From: Mycobacterium sp. IS-3022
Lineage (GTDB): Bacteria; Actinomycetota; Actinomycetes; Mycobacteriales; Mycobacteriaceae
NCBI RefSeq assembly: GCF_001500065.1
Contig: NZ_LQIN01000017.1
Location: forward strand, 1 to 57,099
Reading direction: 5' to 3'
Length of the DNA stretch: 57,099 bases
Below are positions 35,347-43,742 of the stretch, in pieces (position 1 is the first letter of the stretch; every line of letters begins with the position of its first letter). A model generated the notes under the pieces. The model saw only the letters and a list, made by a program, of their open reading frames with translations. It did no database searches and was not told where the DNA came from. The position numbers were made by a program, and so were the translations under genes.

Positions 35347-36654
35347 GTGATGCAGTTCACATTTGACGCGCCGACGGTGATCCGCGTGAAGCGTGACGGC
35401 GGGACGCTCCCGGATGCGGCGATCGACTGGGTCATTGACGCGTACACCCATGGCCGGGTGGGCGATGAGCAGATGTCGGCGTTGCTGATGGCGATCTTCT
35501 TGCGCGGAATGACCACGGCCGAGATCGCCCGTTGGACTGCGGCCATGGTGAACTCCGGCGAACGGTTGGACTTCACCGACCTTCGCCGCGGTGGCAAGCC
35601 ACTCGCGTTGGTGGACAAGCACTCAACCGGTGGAGTCGGAGACAAGATCACGATCCCGCTGGTGCCGGTGGTGATGGCCTGCGGCGGGGCGGTGCCCCAG
35701 GCCTCCGGCCGCGGACTCGGCCACACCGGCGGCACGCTCGACAAGCTCGAGGCCATCCCCGGGTTCACCGCCGAGATCTCCAAACACCAAATTCGTCAAC
35801 AGCTTTGCGACATCGGTGCGGCGATCTTTGCGGCGGGGGAGTTGGCGCCCGCGGACCGCAAACTCTATGCGCTGCGCGACATCACCAGCACGGTCGACTC
35901 CTTGCCGCTCATCGCCAGTTCGGTGATGAGCAAGAAGATCGCCGAGGGCACCCGGGCGCTGGTGCTGGACACCAAGGTCGGTTCGGGTGCCTTCCTCAAG
36001 ACCGAGAAGGAAGCGCGGGAGCTGGCCCGCACGATGGTCGAGCTGGGAACGTCACACGGCCTGGCCACCAGGGCGCTGCTGACCGACATGTCGACGCCGC
36101 TGGGCCGCGCCGTCGGCAACGCCGTGGAGGTGGCCGAATCGCTGGAGGTGCTTGCCGGCGGCGGGCCGAACGACGTCGTGGAGCTGACCTTGGCGCTGGC
36201 CGCCGAGATGCTCGACGCCGCGGGTATCGACGGCGTGGACCCGGCCCAGACCCTTCAGGACGGGTCGGCGATGGACAAATTCCGCGACTTGGTCGCCGCG
36301 CAGGGGGGTGATCTGAGCCAGCCGTTGCCGCTCCGTACCTCTGTCGAAACCATCACGGCACCTCGCGATGGCACGATGGGGGACATCGACGCGATGGCGG
36401 TGGGTATGGCGGTGTGGCGACTCGGTGCGGGCCGCTCGGTTCTCGGCGAGCGGGTGCAACCTGGCGCCGGATTGCTCATTCACCGGCGTCCCGGAGAGCC
36501 CGTCAGCGCAGGTCAGGCGGTATTCACCTTGAGCACCGAGACGCCCGAACGCTTCGAGGCGGCGATCGCCGAACTGGACGGTGCCTGGACCGTCGCCGAT
36601 ACCGCACCGCCGGCGCGCCCATTGATCATCGACCGAATCACGAGCGGAGACTGA
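35347..36654 (+). CDS. deoA: Thymidine phosphorylase
   Basis: This 435-residue enzyme cleaves thymidine with phosphate to thymine and deoxyribose-1-phosphate. The phosphorylase signature LVDKHSTGGVGDKITIPLVP and the ASGRGLGHTGGTLDKLE block (phosphate and pyrimidine sites) are present, followed by KIAEGTRALVLDTKVGSGAF. The GTG at 35347 is preferred since FTFDAPTVIRVKRDGG follows at the position expected for mycobacterial DeoA; the next codon is an ATG. GGAGAAGGG is the ribosome site. The stop is 12 bases before add. Confidence 0.95.
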   Translation: MMQFTFDAPTVIRVKRDGGTLPDAAIDWVIDAYTHGRVGDEQMSALLMAIFLRGMTTAEIARWTAAMVNSGERLDFTDLRRGGKPLALVDKHSTGGVGDKITIPLVPVVMACGGAVPQASGRGLGHTGGTLDKLEAIPGFTAEISKHQIRQQLCDIGAAIFAAGELAPADRKLYALRDITSTVDSLPLIASSVMSKKIAEGTRALVLDTKVGSGAFLKTEKEARELARTMVELGTSHGLATRALLTDMSTPLGRAVGNAVEVAESLEVLAGGGPNDVVELTLALAAEMLDAAGIDGVDPAQTLQDGSAMDKFRDLVAAQGGDLSQPLPLRTSVETITAPRDGTMGDIDAMAVGMAVWRLGAGRSVLGERVQPGAGLLIHRRPGEPVSAGQAVFTLSTETPERFEAAIAELDGAWTVADTAPPARPLIIDRITSGD

Positions 36655-36666
36655 CCGGAGAGCGAC

Positions 36667-37755
36667 ATGACGACGCCGCTGACGCTGGACTCGATCAGGC
36701 AAGCGCCCAAGGCGCTGCTGCATGACCACCTGGACGGCGGCTTGCGTCCGGCCACCGTCCTGGAGCTGGCCGAGGCGACGGGTTACGACGACCTGCCCGC
36801 GTCCGACGTCGACGAACTCGCGACGTTCTTCCGCACCGCTGCGCACAGCGGGTCGCTGGTGCGCTACTTGGAGCCGTTCGCGCACACCGTCGGCGTCATG
36901 CAGACGCCCGAGGCCCTGCACCGGGTGGCCTACGAGTGCGTCGAGGACCTCGCCGCCGACAACGTCGTCTACGCAGAGATCCGGTTCGCGCCGGAACTGC
37001 ACATCGACGCGGGCCTGTCGTTGGACGCGGTGGTCGACGCGGTGATGGCCGGGTTCGCCGACGGTGAGAAGGCGGCCAGCGCCGAGGGCCGCGGCATCAC
37101 CGTGCGGTGCCTGGTGACGGCGATGCGGCACGCGGCACGCTCACTCGAGATCGCCGAACTGGCGATCCGGTTCCGCGACAAGGGTGTCGTCGGCTTCGAC
37201 ATCGCGGGCGCGGAAGCCGGCTACCCGCCGACACGGCACCTGGACGCGTTCGAGTACATGCGAAACAACAATGCGCGCTTCACGATCCACGCCGGCGAGG
37301 CGTTCGGGCTGCCGTCGATCCACGAGGCTATCGCGTTCTGCGGCGCCGACCGTCTCGGCCACGGCGTGCGGATCGTCGACGACATCACCGTCGCGCCCGA
37401 CGGCACCGCCCAACTGGGCCGGCTCGCGGCACTGTTGCGGGACAAGCGGGTTCCGTTCGAGCTGTGCCCGTCGTCGAACGTGCAGACGGGCGCGGTCGCC
37501 AGCATCGGCGAGCATCCGTTCGATCTGCTGGCGCGGCTGCGGTTTCGCGTCACGGTCAACACCGACAACCGGCTGATGAGCGACACCACAATGAGCCAGG
37601 AGATGCTGCGGCTGGTGGAGACCTTCGGTTACGGCTGGAGCGATCTGCAGCGGTTCACCATCAACGCGATGAAGTCGGCGTTCATTTCGTTCGACGAGCG
37701 CCTGTCGATCATCGACGACGTGATCAAGCCGCGCTACGCCGTGCTCATCGGCTGA
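36667..37755 (+). CDS. add: Adenosine deaminase
   Basis: This 362-residue zinc TIM-barrel enzyme deaminates adenosine to inosine. Zinc and catalytic motifs are [12 protein letters not shown] (HxH), TIHAGEAFG (His and Glu), [11 protein letters not shown], and [12 protein letters not shown] with the catalytic Asp. Its start is 12 bases after deoA, so they are co-transcribed. It supports purine salvage together with deoD. Length is typical. Confidence 0.96.
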   Translation: MTTPLTLDSIRQAPKALLHDHLDGGLRPATVLELAEATGYDDLPASDVDELATFFRTAAHSGSLVRYLEPFAHTVGVMQTPEALHRVAYECVEDLAADNVVYAEIRFAPELHIDAGLSLDAVVDAVMAGFADGEKAASAEGRGITVRCLVTAMRHAARSLEIAELAIRFRDKGVVGFDIAGAEAGYPPTRHLDAFEYMRNNNARFTIHAGEAFGLPSIHEAIAFCGADRLGHGVRIVDDITVAPDGTAQLGRLAALLRDKRVPFELCPSSNVQTGAVASIGEHPFDLLARLRFRVTVNTDNRLMSDTTMSQEMLRLVETFGYGWSDLQRFTINAMKSAFISFDERLSIIDDVIKPRYAVLIG

Positions 37756-37767
37756 GTCCCCTTTCCG

Positions 37768-37830
37768 CGCGAGTGACCGTGTTTGCACACCGACACGCCC
37801 ATGCCGGATGACATTTTCCGGTCGGTCGCG
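37768..37830. repeat. 63 bp palindromic intergenic repeat, copy 1
   Basis: The unit starts CGCGAGTGACCGTGTTTGCA and continues CACCGACACGCC; the end CGGTCGGTCGCG is complementary to the beginning at 10 of 12 positions. It lies 12 bases after the add stop. Two more copies of the same length are at 48626-48688 and, inverted, 49659-49721. The first 32 bases are best conserved, the middle varies. Confidence 0.7.
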
Positions 37831-37844
37831 CGCGCCGAGAGGCA

Positions 37845-38519
37845 CTACAGGCGGGCGGCCGCGAAGGCGGCGGCTTGAGCCGCCAGGCCCGACGACACGT
37901 AGGACAGGTGCGCCGGCGAGAACATCTCCTCGCGCGACGGCGTGGAGGTGCCCCCGCCCGGCGAACAGATCGGATCGCCCTGGGCGCACAGATCGATGGT
38001 CCTCGAACCGTACTGGGGGCTCACCGCGGTCAGGGGCAGTCCGACGTACCTGGCCGCCGGGTTGCCGAGGACCGCGACAGCCGCGACGTTGTCAGCCGCC
38101 TCGGGCGGCAGGGGCGCCGGCACGAACCCGGCGATCGATACGGGAACAGCGGTGAGCAGGTCCACCACGAGCGCGCCTTGCGAGTAGCCGCCGAGCACCA
38201 GCTCGGTGTCCGGGCAGTTGGCGGCCATCGATCGGACATGGGCATTGGCATCGGCGGCTCCGGCCGAGGCGGACTGCTGGAAGTCCTCGCTGGCCGGGTA
38301 GTTGACCGCGTACACGCCGACGGACCGTCCCGCCGCTTGTGACCTCAGGGCGTCGACGAACGCGTGACCCACTTCGCCGACACCGGGTGCTTCGGTGGTG
38401 GCACGGGCGAACACCACCTCAGCGTCGGGGCACGGCGCCGCGGAAGCGGGCGGCGCACTCGTCAGCGCCGAGACGGCCGTCGCGGCGGTAGCAGTGAGCA
38501 GCCATGACTTGCGGATCAT
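37845..38519 (-). CDS. Secreted cutinase-family esterase
   Basis: This 224-residue protein has a signal peptide (residues 1-28, ending ASA-AP). The cutinase fold follows: CPDAEVVFARATTEAPGVG, the nucleophile elbow GGYSQGA (Ser113), the Asp in LCAQGDPICSPGG and the His in SPAHLSYVSSG. Two disulfides are likely (Cys30/Cys102 and the pair around DLCAQGDPIC). Mycobacterial cutinase-like proteins hydrolyse lipid esters or phospholipids at the cell surface. It converges on the add transcript with the 63 bp repeat between them. Confidence 0.92.
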   Translation of the reverse strand: MIRKSWLLTATAATAVSALTSAPPASAAPCPDAEVVFARATTEAPGVGEVGHAFVDALRSQAAGRSVGVYAVNYPASEDFQQSASAGAADANAHVRSMAANCPDTELVLGGYSQGALVVDLLTAVPVSIAGFVPAPLPPEAADNVAAVAVLGNPAARYVGLPLTAVSPQYGSRTIDLCAQGDPICSPGGGTSTPSREEMFSPAHLSYVSSGLAAQAAAFAAARL

Positions 38520-38594
38520 GCGACGGGGTTACCCGGGCGCCCTATCAGCAAACGACCGACTCCAACGAGCCAGAGCGCGTCGTACGGTGACCAC

Positions 38595-38941
38595 ATGATC
38601 ACTGGAGCCCACGTCATCGTTTACAGCCGCGACGCCGAAGCAGACCGGGCCTTCTTCCGCGACGTGCTCGAGTACCCGACGTCGACGCCGGCGGGGGCTG
38701 GTTGATCTTCAAGCTGCCGCCGGCCGAGGTCGCCGTTCATCCGGCCGAGGGTGCCGGGTCGCACGAGCTGTATTTGATGTGCGACGACGTCACAGCCACC
38801 GTTGAGCGACTGTCCGACAAGGGGATCGCCTGCGGACCGGTCATCGACCAGGGCTGGGGTCTGCTGACCACCATCGCACTGCCCGGCGGCGGTGAGCTTG
38901 GTCTGTATGAGCCCCGCCACCCGAAAGCAACTGAGCTGTAA
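38595..38941 (+). pseudogene. VOC/glyoxalase-family gene with a one-base frameshift
   Basis: The first frame, from ATG 38595, reads MITGAHVIVYSRDAEADRAF and on to LEYP, then runs into a TGA. The second frame continues perfectly from VDAGGGWLIFKLPPAEVAVH to the stop at 38941. Together they make a normal VOC protein of about 115 residues (glyoxalase/bleomycin-resistance fold). One base is missing between 38678 and 38679; restoring a C would give EYPHVDAGGGW. A sequencing error is possible. Function of the intact protein is unknown. Confidence 0.8.
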
Positions 38942-38943
38942 CG

Positions 38944-40209
38944 CTATTCGGGGCGAAGCCGGGACTCGACGAACGCCTCCAACGCCTCCCACTGCTCGAC
39001 GGCCTTGGCGTACGGCGGGCTCGGGGCGCGCACCTTGTCGGGCTCCAGAATGTGGGCGATGAGTCGGCCCAGCGGCTGATCGGCGTCGAGTGCCTGGTCG
39101 ACCGTCGAGTCCTCCGAGTAGTCGCCGACGTCCCTGAGCAGTTCGACCGCGAGCTCCAACTGGTCGCGGTCCAGGGCATCGGGTCCCTCGGCGAGGTCGT
39201 CGACGATGCCGGTGAGCACATAGACGTTGTCGTCGGTGATGTCGATCTGCAGCGAGCCGTCGGTGGCGGCCGTCCGGATGTCGTCATAGGTGGCCAGCCC
39301 GGACAGGTCGTGGTCGTGCTCGTCGGCCAGGTAGCGCGCCAGCGCCCGCTCTGAGCCGAAAACGCTGATGCGGCCGTTGCGGCCGAGGAAGACGGGCCGG
39401 TCCTCCAGATAGCAGCGGAGTGTGTAGTAGGTGCCTGCGCTCGTCATCAACCGCACCGGGTCGATGCCGACCTTGAGCCAGAAGTCCTCGTCGCTGCCCA
39501 GCACCTGGCTCTGAGCCTGGACGGACAGCGCGTCGGGTTCCTCCGCGCCCTCGTCCTCGGCGCCCTCGCTGTCGTCGACCTCGTCGATCAGCTCTTCTTC
39601 CGGTTCGGGTGCCGGCTCGGCCAACTCCGCCTCGGCCTTCTTCACGGCGTCCGCATCGACGTCCGGTGTGGTGATCACTTCGTCGAGCGCGTCGACGACG
39701 TTGTCCCAAGCTCTCGCTATCACGGCCTCGATTGCGGCCCACTGTTTGCGTCCCCGGCGTCCGGAGAACGTGTCGATTCCGCCACCGAGGGTGCCCAGCA
39801 CCGGGTTGCCGTTGAAGAACTTCGCGACCGCCGGCAGCTCGCACACCGAGCCGAGCGCCGAGACGACCGCCAGCGTCCGGTGCAGTCGCCGCACCGACTC
39901 TTCGGTGGCCTTCTCGGAGACGATGTCCGGTACGCCGACGACGTCGTACTGGTGTTCCTCGGCCGGATCGAGCCGGTGCGCATTGGCCTCGGTGACCTTG
40001 TCCCATGCGGGGTGGTCGACGAGGTCGTTGTCCTTGTCGGTCCTGACGAATGCGACCAGGTCGGCGACCGTCTCGAGCCCATACAGATCCTCGTCCTTGC
40101 CGAGGAAGGCCTCCCACTCGTCGGCGCCATCGCGCCAGCGTGGAGCCCATAACGTGTACAGGTCGCCCTTGGTCAAGCCGAGCCGGATCGGCACGATGTC
40201 AGCAGCCAT
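38944..40209 (-). CDS. Conserved hypothetical protein (Rv3311-type) with internal duplication
   Basis: This 421-residue soluble protein resembles M. tuberculosis Rv3311 in size and position. Two similar parts are visible: LYTLWAPRWRDGADEWEAFL then LETVADLVAFVRTDKDNDL (about residues 17-70), and YYTLRCYLEDRPVFLGRNG then ERALARYLADEHDHDLSGL (about 267-315). An acidic linker (EPEEELIDEVDDSEGAEDEG, about 203-222) separates them. No catalytic motif or signal peptide is seen. It converges on the VOC pseudogene with two bases between them. Confidence 0.8.
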   Translation of the reverse strand: MAADIVPIRLGLTKGDLYTLWAPRWRDGADEWEAFLGKDEDLYGLETVADLVAFVRTDKDNDLVDHPAWDKVTEANAHRLDPAEEHQYDVVGVPDIVSEKATEESVRRLHRTLAVVSALGSVCELPAVAKFFNGNPVLGTLGGGIDTFSGRRGRKQWAAIEAVIARAWDNVVDALDEVITTPDVDADAVKKAEAELAEPAPEPEEELIDEVDDSEGAEDEGAEEPDALSVQAQSQVLGSDEDFWLKVGIDPVRLMTSAGTYYTLRCYLEDRPVFLGRNGRISVFGSERALARYLADEHDHDLSGLATYDDIRTAATDGSLQIDITDDNVYVLTGIVDDLAEGPDALDRDQLELAVELLRDVGDYSEDSTVDQALDADQPLGRLIAHILEPDKVRAPSPPYAKAVEQWEALEAFVESRLRPE

Positions 40210-40264
40210 GGCGCACAGCCTAACGATCGAGAGCGGTGGTCAAGCTGGCGCACGGCCATCCCGC

Positions 40265-40996
40265 CTACCCCGTGGGCTGCCCAAGAGCCGCTTCGATCCA
40301 GTTGGAGAACTCGCACGCAAGGTGCCACCGGTGTCCGGCCACCATTCGCCCCAGAGTCGGCAGCGGGAACTCGACAGTCAGTCGAGCGTGGAATCCATCC
40401 GCGGCGCCACGGAACTGATGGCGCACGCCACCGATCGCGAACCCGTCGGACGCCCGTGCGACGCCCGCAATCTGATGCGGGAAACGCGTATCGGCGGGTG
40501 TGACCAACGATGAGACGTCGTCGTAGTCGATCAAGAACAGCGCCGCAAACGGACTGCCGCCGGTGGTTTCCAGCACTCGTTGGCGACCGTCGGCACCGGA
40601 GCGGATGAGGAAGTGGTCTGGGCACGCTCGAAGCATCGCCAGCTCGTCAGAGGTCTGCGTCCAATGTTCGAACGCGTTGACAAAGGTCTCGGCGGAGCCG
40701 ACACGGACGTATATGTCGATGCTGCTGATCCGACGCCGAGAACTCAGGCGGGCTTCCAGTCGGGCGGCGACGTCGGCGATTCGCATCTCGCGATTGAGTC
40801 GGGTGGTGATCTTCTCGGCACCGAGGGCACGCTTCGCCCGCAACAACGCTTCGCGCCGTTCTGCGACGTCACTGCGCGGTACGCGTACACCGAGCTTTCT
40901 CGCCACTGCGGTGATGCGACGGTCCTCCCAGGCAAGTACTTCACCTCGGGTGACGTTCCTGCCGTTGATCTCGGTGACGATTTCCGCAGCCGACAT
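40265..40996 (-). CDS. Unknown protein divergent from a TetR gene
   Basis: About 243 residues from the ATG at 40996. The N-terminal 90 residues are rich in Arg and helical (INGRNVTRGEVLAWEDRRIT, ERREALLRAKRALGAEKITT). The C-terminal part is beta-rich (ARLTVEFPLPTLGRMVAGHR, WHLACEFSNWIEAALG). No signal peptide, membrane helix or recognisable domain. It is divergent from the TetR gene at 41071 with a palindrome in the gap, so it is the likely regulated target. Confidence 0.6.
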   Translation of the reverse strand: MSAAEIVTEINGRNVTRGEVLAWEDRRITAVARKLGVRVPRSDVAERREALLRAKRALGAEKITTRLNREMRIADVAARLEARLSSRRRISSIDIYVRVGSAETFVNAFEHWTQTSDELAMLRACPDHFLIRSGADGRQRVLETTGGSPFAALFLIDYDDVSSLVTPADTRFPHQIAGVARASDGFAIGGVRHQFRGAADGFHARLTVEFPLPTLGRMVAGHRWHLACEFSNWIEAALGQPTG

Positions 40997-41005
40997 GCCG
41001 ATCCC

Positions 41006-41027
41006 TAACGCTAGATAATTTGCGTTA
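41006..41027. promoter_or_regulatory. TetR-type operator palindrome
   Basis: TAACGC-TAGATAATTT-GCGTTA is a perfect 6+6 inverted repeat in the 74-base gap between the unknown gene and the TetR gene. A further half-site, CGTTACGC, follows at 41032-41039. The AT-rich centre is also a likely promoter region for both directions. Confidence 0.5.
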
Positions 41028-41070
41028 AAGACGTTACGCTGACCATAGCCGTACGTCAAAGGAGGTGGCG

Positions 41071-41661
41071 ATGGTCACCCGACGGCCTGGGGGCCGCTCG
41101 GAGCGCGTCCGTGTGAAGGTTCTCGAAGCGGCGGTGGAGCGCCTACTTGTCGACGGTTACGACGGACTCAAGGTGCGCGATGTCGCACGCTTGGCGGACG
41201 TCGCGGAAACCACGATCTATCGGCGCTGGCCCACGACGCACGACCTTGCTGCTGCGGCGCTCGGCCACCTCGCGCGCACCGACAATCCGATTCCCGACAC
41301 GGGCACGCTCGAGGGCGACTTACGGACACTGTTGGGTCAGATACTCAACTTGCTTCGACGCCCGGAGGTCGAGCGGATTCTTCGGGTGGCCGCAGCGCTC
41401 GACAGTCGCGACCCCGGTGCCGTCGATGCACGTAAGGCTTTCTGGCGCAGTCGGTTCCTGGGGTCTTCCCGCATCGTCGAACGAGCCATCGACCGCGGCG
41501 AGCTTCCAGTCGGCACCGACCCAGACGAGTTGATTGAGTTCCTCGTGGGGCCGGCATATCTCCGTCGGCTGCTACTCGACCGCCCGCTGGACAGTGCGCT
41601 GCTCGACCTATCGGTGCACAACACCCTCGCCGCCTACGCCGTCGGCCGCCAGAACCCCTGA
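41071..41661 (+). CDS. TetR-family regulator
   Basis: This 196-residue protein has RVRVKVLEAAVERLLVDGYD as helix 1 and LKVRDVARLADVAETTIYRR as the helix-turn-helix, then WPTTHDLAAAALGHLA. The C-terminal domain resembles TetR_C regulators of the AcrR group. ATG 41071 is preceded by AAAGGAGG and preferred over the GTG two codons upstream. It probably controls the divergent unknown gene and itself. The ligand is unknown. It overlaps the NlpC/P60 gene by 28 bases at the 3' ends. Confidence 0.87.
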   Translation: MVTRRPGGRSERVRVKVLEAAVERLLVDGYDGLKVRDVARLADVAETTIYRRWPTTHDLAAAALGHLARTDNPIPDTGTLEGDLRTLLGQILNLLRRPEVERILRVAAALDSRDPGAVDARKAFWRSRFLGSSRIVERAIDRGELPVGTDPDELIEFLVGPAYLRRLLLDRPLDSALLDLSVHNTLAAYAVGRQNP

Positions 41662-42776
41662 AAACCCTGTCCCGCGTTGCTGGTCCGAATCGACGAAAGT
41701 TGAACGGGATCGCCGGCCTCGATCATCTGGCCGTTCCCGACGATCATCGCGACATGACCGTCCCACACAGCGAGGTCGCCCGGCCGTAGATCGCCCGCGG
41801 CGACGGGGGCGCCGATGTCCTGCTCCTGCGCGAGCCGCGGAAGGCTCAGTCCCGCTTCCGAATACGCCCACTGGGTGAGGCCGCTGCAATCGAGGCCGAC
41901 ACCCGGCGTGGTGCCGCCCCAGTCGTACGGCACTCCCAACTGCGTCAGGGCGTGCCGAACAGCGCTCGCCGCCACCGCGTTCGGCGCCGTCGCCGAGCTG
42001 CCGTCGGGCAGGCGCACCGCTACGCCGTCTCCGAAGGTCGCGGCATCCGGCGTCGGGACAGGAGCTTCGGGGCGGGAGAGTTCGGCGATGTCGCGCACCA
42101 AAGAGCCGAGCCCGCCTGCGCTGGAACCGAACCCGCCGGCGCTGGTTCCGAGCCCACCGGCGCTGGTACCGAGCCCACCCGCGCTGGTACCGAGCCCGCC
42201 TGCACTTCCCAGCGGACTCATGGGCGCACCGAAGCTTGACGGTGTGGTTCCGGCGCCGGCCGGGGCCGTCGCGGCAGGAGCCGTCGCGCCCGCGGCGATC
42301 CCGGCGGCGTGCCCGTCGAGCTCGGCGCGCAACTCGTCGACCACCGCGACAGCCTCGGCGAGCGACCGCCGTGCCTCGGCCATCAGCTCCTCGGTCACGC
42401 CGGGCGAGTCGAGGTACGGCTCGAGTGCGGCCGCTCGGGCCTCGAACGCACCCACGATGTCGCGTAGGCGCTGATGAGCGCGCGCCACCGCCGCGTCCGC
42501 GGCATCCGCCGACTCGCCGAGGTGCCCGATCCGTCGCGCGAGTTCTTCGGTCTGCGCGGCGGTCGCTGTGACGACGCGCCCGGCCGCGTCGGCCCCGGGG
42601 CCGGTCCAGTGCGGGGCCGCCTGACGCCAGGCCTGGCTGGTCGACGCCGAGACCTCCTGCAGCGCGTTGCGCACCTCGTGAAGAGCGGTCGCCAACTCGG
42701 CGCCCGAGCCGGGGCCGACCAGCGACTGAAGTTCCCTGAGCGGCGCCGTCAGCGCGGCCACCAACGCGCTCGGCAT
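41634..42776 (-). CDS. NlpC/P60 peptidoglycan endopeptidase with ESX-like N-terminus
   Basis: This 380-residue protein has a helical N-terminus of about 160 residues resembling WXG100/Esp-type secretion substrates (ALHEVRNALQEVSASTSQAW and AAPHWTGPGADAAGR). A Gly/Ser linker with five 7-residue repeats follows (residues about 191-225). The C-terminal NlpC/P60 domain has the catalytic Cys in LDCSGLTQWAYS and His in AVWDGHVAMIVG. No Sec signal is evident, so export through a type VII (ESX) route is plausible (inference). It starts two bases after the EspC-like gene, forming an operon. It probably cleaves peptidoglycan stem peptides. Confidence 0.88.
   Translation of the reverse strand: MPSALVAALTAPLRELQSLVGPGSGAELATALHEVRNALQEVSASTSQAWRQAAPHWTGPGADAAGRVVTATAAQTEELARRIGHLGESADAADAAVARAHQRLRDIVGAFEARAAALEPYLDSPGVTEELMAEARRSLAEAVAVVDELRAELDGHAAGIAAGATAPAATAPAGAGTTPSSFGAPMSPLGSAGGLGTSAGGLGTSAGGLGTSAGGFGSSAGGLGSLVRDIAELSRPEAPVPTPDAATFGDGVAVRLPDGSSATAPNAVAASAVRHALTQLGVPYDWGGTTPGVGLDCSGLTQWAYSEAGLSLPRLAQEQDIGAPVAAGDLRPGDLAVWDGHVAMIVGNGQMIEAGDPVQLSSIRTSNAGQGFQGFWRPTA
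42102..42206 (-). repeat. Five 21 bp tandem repeats in the NlpC/P60 gene
   Basis: Five in-frame units of 21 bases encode SAGGLGT-like heptapeptides (SAGGLGT three times, then SAGGFGS and SAGGLGS). Together they form the flexible linker between the helical domain and the peptidase domain. Perfect in-frame periodicity makes copy number likely to vary between strains. Confidence 0.8.
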
Positions 42777-42778
42777 CG

Positions 42779-43069
42779 TCAGACGCCGCTGACCCGTGCG
42801 CCCGCGCGATCGTCGGCGTCGTCGTAGGCGAGCGCCGTCCGGTATGCGGCGTCACCGGTCGCCGATGCCCGGTCCTGCAACGCAGCGACTTCGCGGGCCT
42901 GGTGTGCGACGGCTTCGGCCAGCGCCGCGAGGAACGGCTTCCCGACCGGACCGAAGAGCGCCGCCGACGTGGGCACGGCTGCCAGTTTCGAAGCGATGGC
43001 GGCGAATTCGTCGGCGTGCGCGGAGGTCGCCGCGGCCAGGTTGTGGATGGCGTCTGTATCGGCGTGCAT
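42779..43069 (-). CDS. EspC-like (T7SS-associated) small protein
   Basis: This 96-residue helical protein matches the ESX secretion-associated EspC/DUF2580 pattern: ADTDAIHNLAAATSAHADEF, a central LFGPVGKPFLAALAEAVAHQ and a final helix AAYRTALAYDDADDRAGARV. The YDDAD segment fits the YxxxD/E type VII export signal. Its stop is two bases from the NlpC/P60 start, suggesting the two are secreted or act together (inference). No ESX core genes are in the window. Confidence 0.8.
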   Translation of the reverse strand: MHADTDAIHNLAAATSAHADEFAAIASKLAAVPTSAALFGPVGKPFLAALAEAVAHQAREVAALQDRASATGDAAYRTALAYDDADDRAGARVSGV

Positions 43070-43118
43070 GTCGTTAGGACGCGGCGCGACGGACCTCGGT
43101 TCCCGTTAAGGTCGGGCA

Positions 43119-43742
43119 ATGGATGTGCGCGTCGTCGACCACCCGCTCGCGGGCGCACGACTGACCACGTTGCGCGACGCCAGAACCGACAACGCCGTCT
43201 TCCGGGCGGCCTTGCGAGACCTCACGCTGATGCTGGTGTACGAGGCGACCCGGGACGCCGCCGTCGAGACCATCCGGGTGCGCACCCCGCTGGCCGAGAC
43301 CACCGGCTGCCGACTGGCCAACCCGCCGTTGCTCGTCCCTGTGCTGCGGGCCGGTCTGGGCATGGTCGACCAGGCGCACGTGCTGATCCCCGAGGCGCGC
43401 GTCGGCTTCGTCGGCGTCGCCCGCAACGAGCAAACCCATCAACCGACGCCGTATCTGGAGTCGCTGCCCGACGACCTGAGCACCCAACCGGTGATCGTGC
43501 TCGACCCGATGCTGGCGACCGGCGGTTCGATGCTGCACACCGTCGAGTTGCTGCATTCGCGCAACGCCGTCGACATCACGGCGATCTGCGTCGTCGTCGC
43601 TCCGGAGGGCCTGGCCGCGCTGGAGAAGGTGGCACCGAACGTCCGGCTCGTCACCGCGACGATCGACGAATGCCTCAACGACATCGCCTACATCGTGCCT
43701 GGCCTCGGCGACGCGGGGGACCGCCAGTTCGGCCCGCGCTAG
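43119..43742 (+). CDS. upp: Uracil phosphoribosyltransferase
   Basis: This 207-residue enzyme makes UMP from uracil and PRPP. The PRPP loop is [20 protein letters not shown]; the uracil site is in [15 protein letters not shown] at the C-terminus. [20 protein letters not shown] is the typical N-terminal flap region. Length matches the family. It converges with pmmB, stops overlapping by four bases. It completes pyrimidine salvage with cdd and deoA. Confidence 0.96.
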   Translation: MDVRVVDHPLAGARLTTLRDARTDNAVFRAALRDLTLMLVYEATRDAAVETIRVRTPLAETTGCRLANPPLLVPVLRAGLGMVDQAHVLIPEARVGFVGVARNEQTHQPTPYLESLPDDLSTQPVIVLDPMLATGGSMLHTVELLHSRNAVDITAICVVVAPEGLAALEKVAPNVRLVTATIDECLNDIAYIVPGLGDAGDRQFGPR

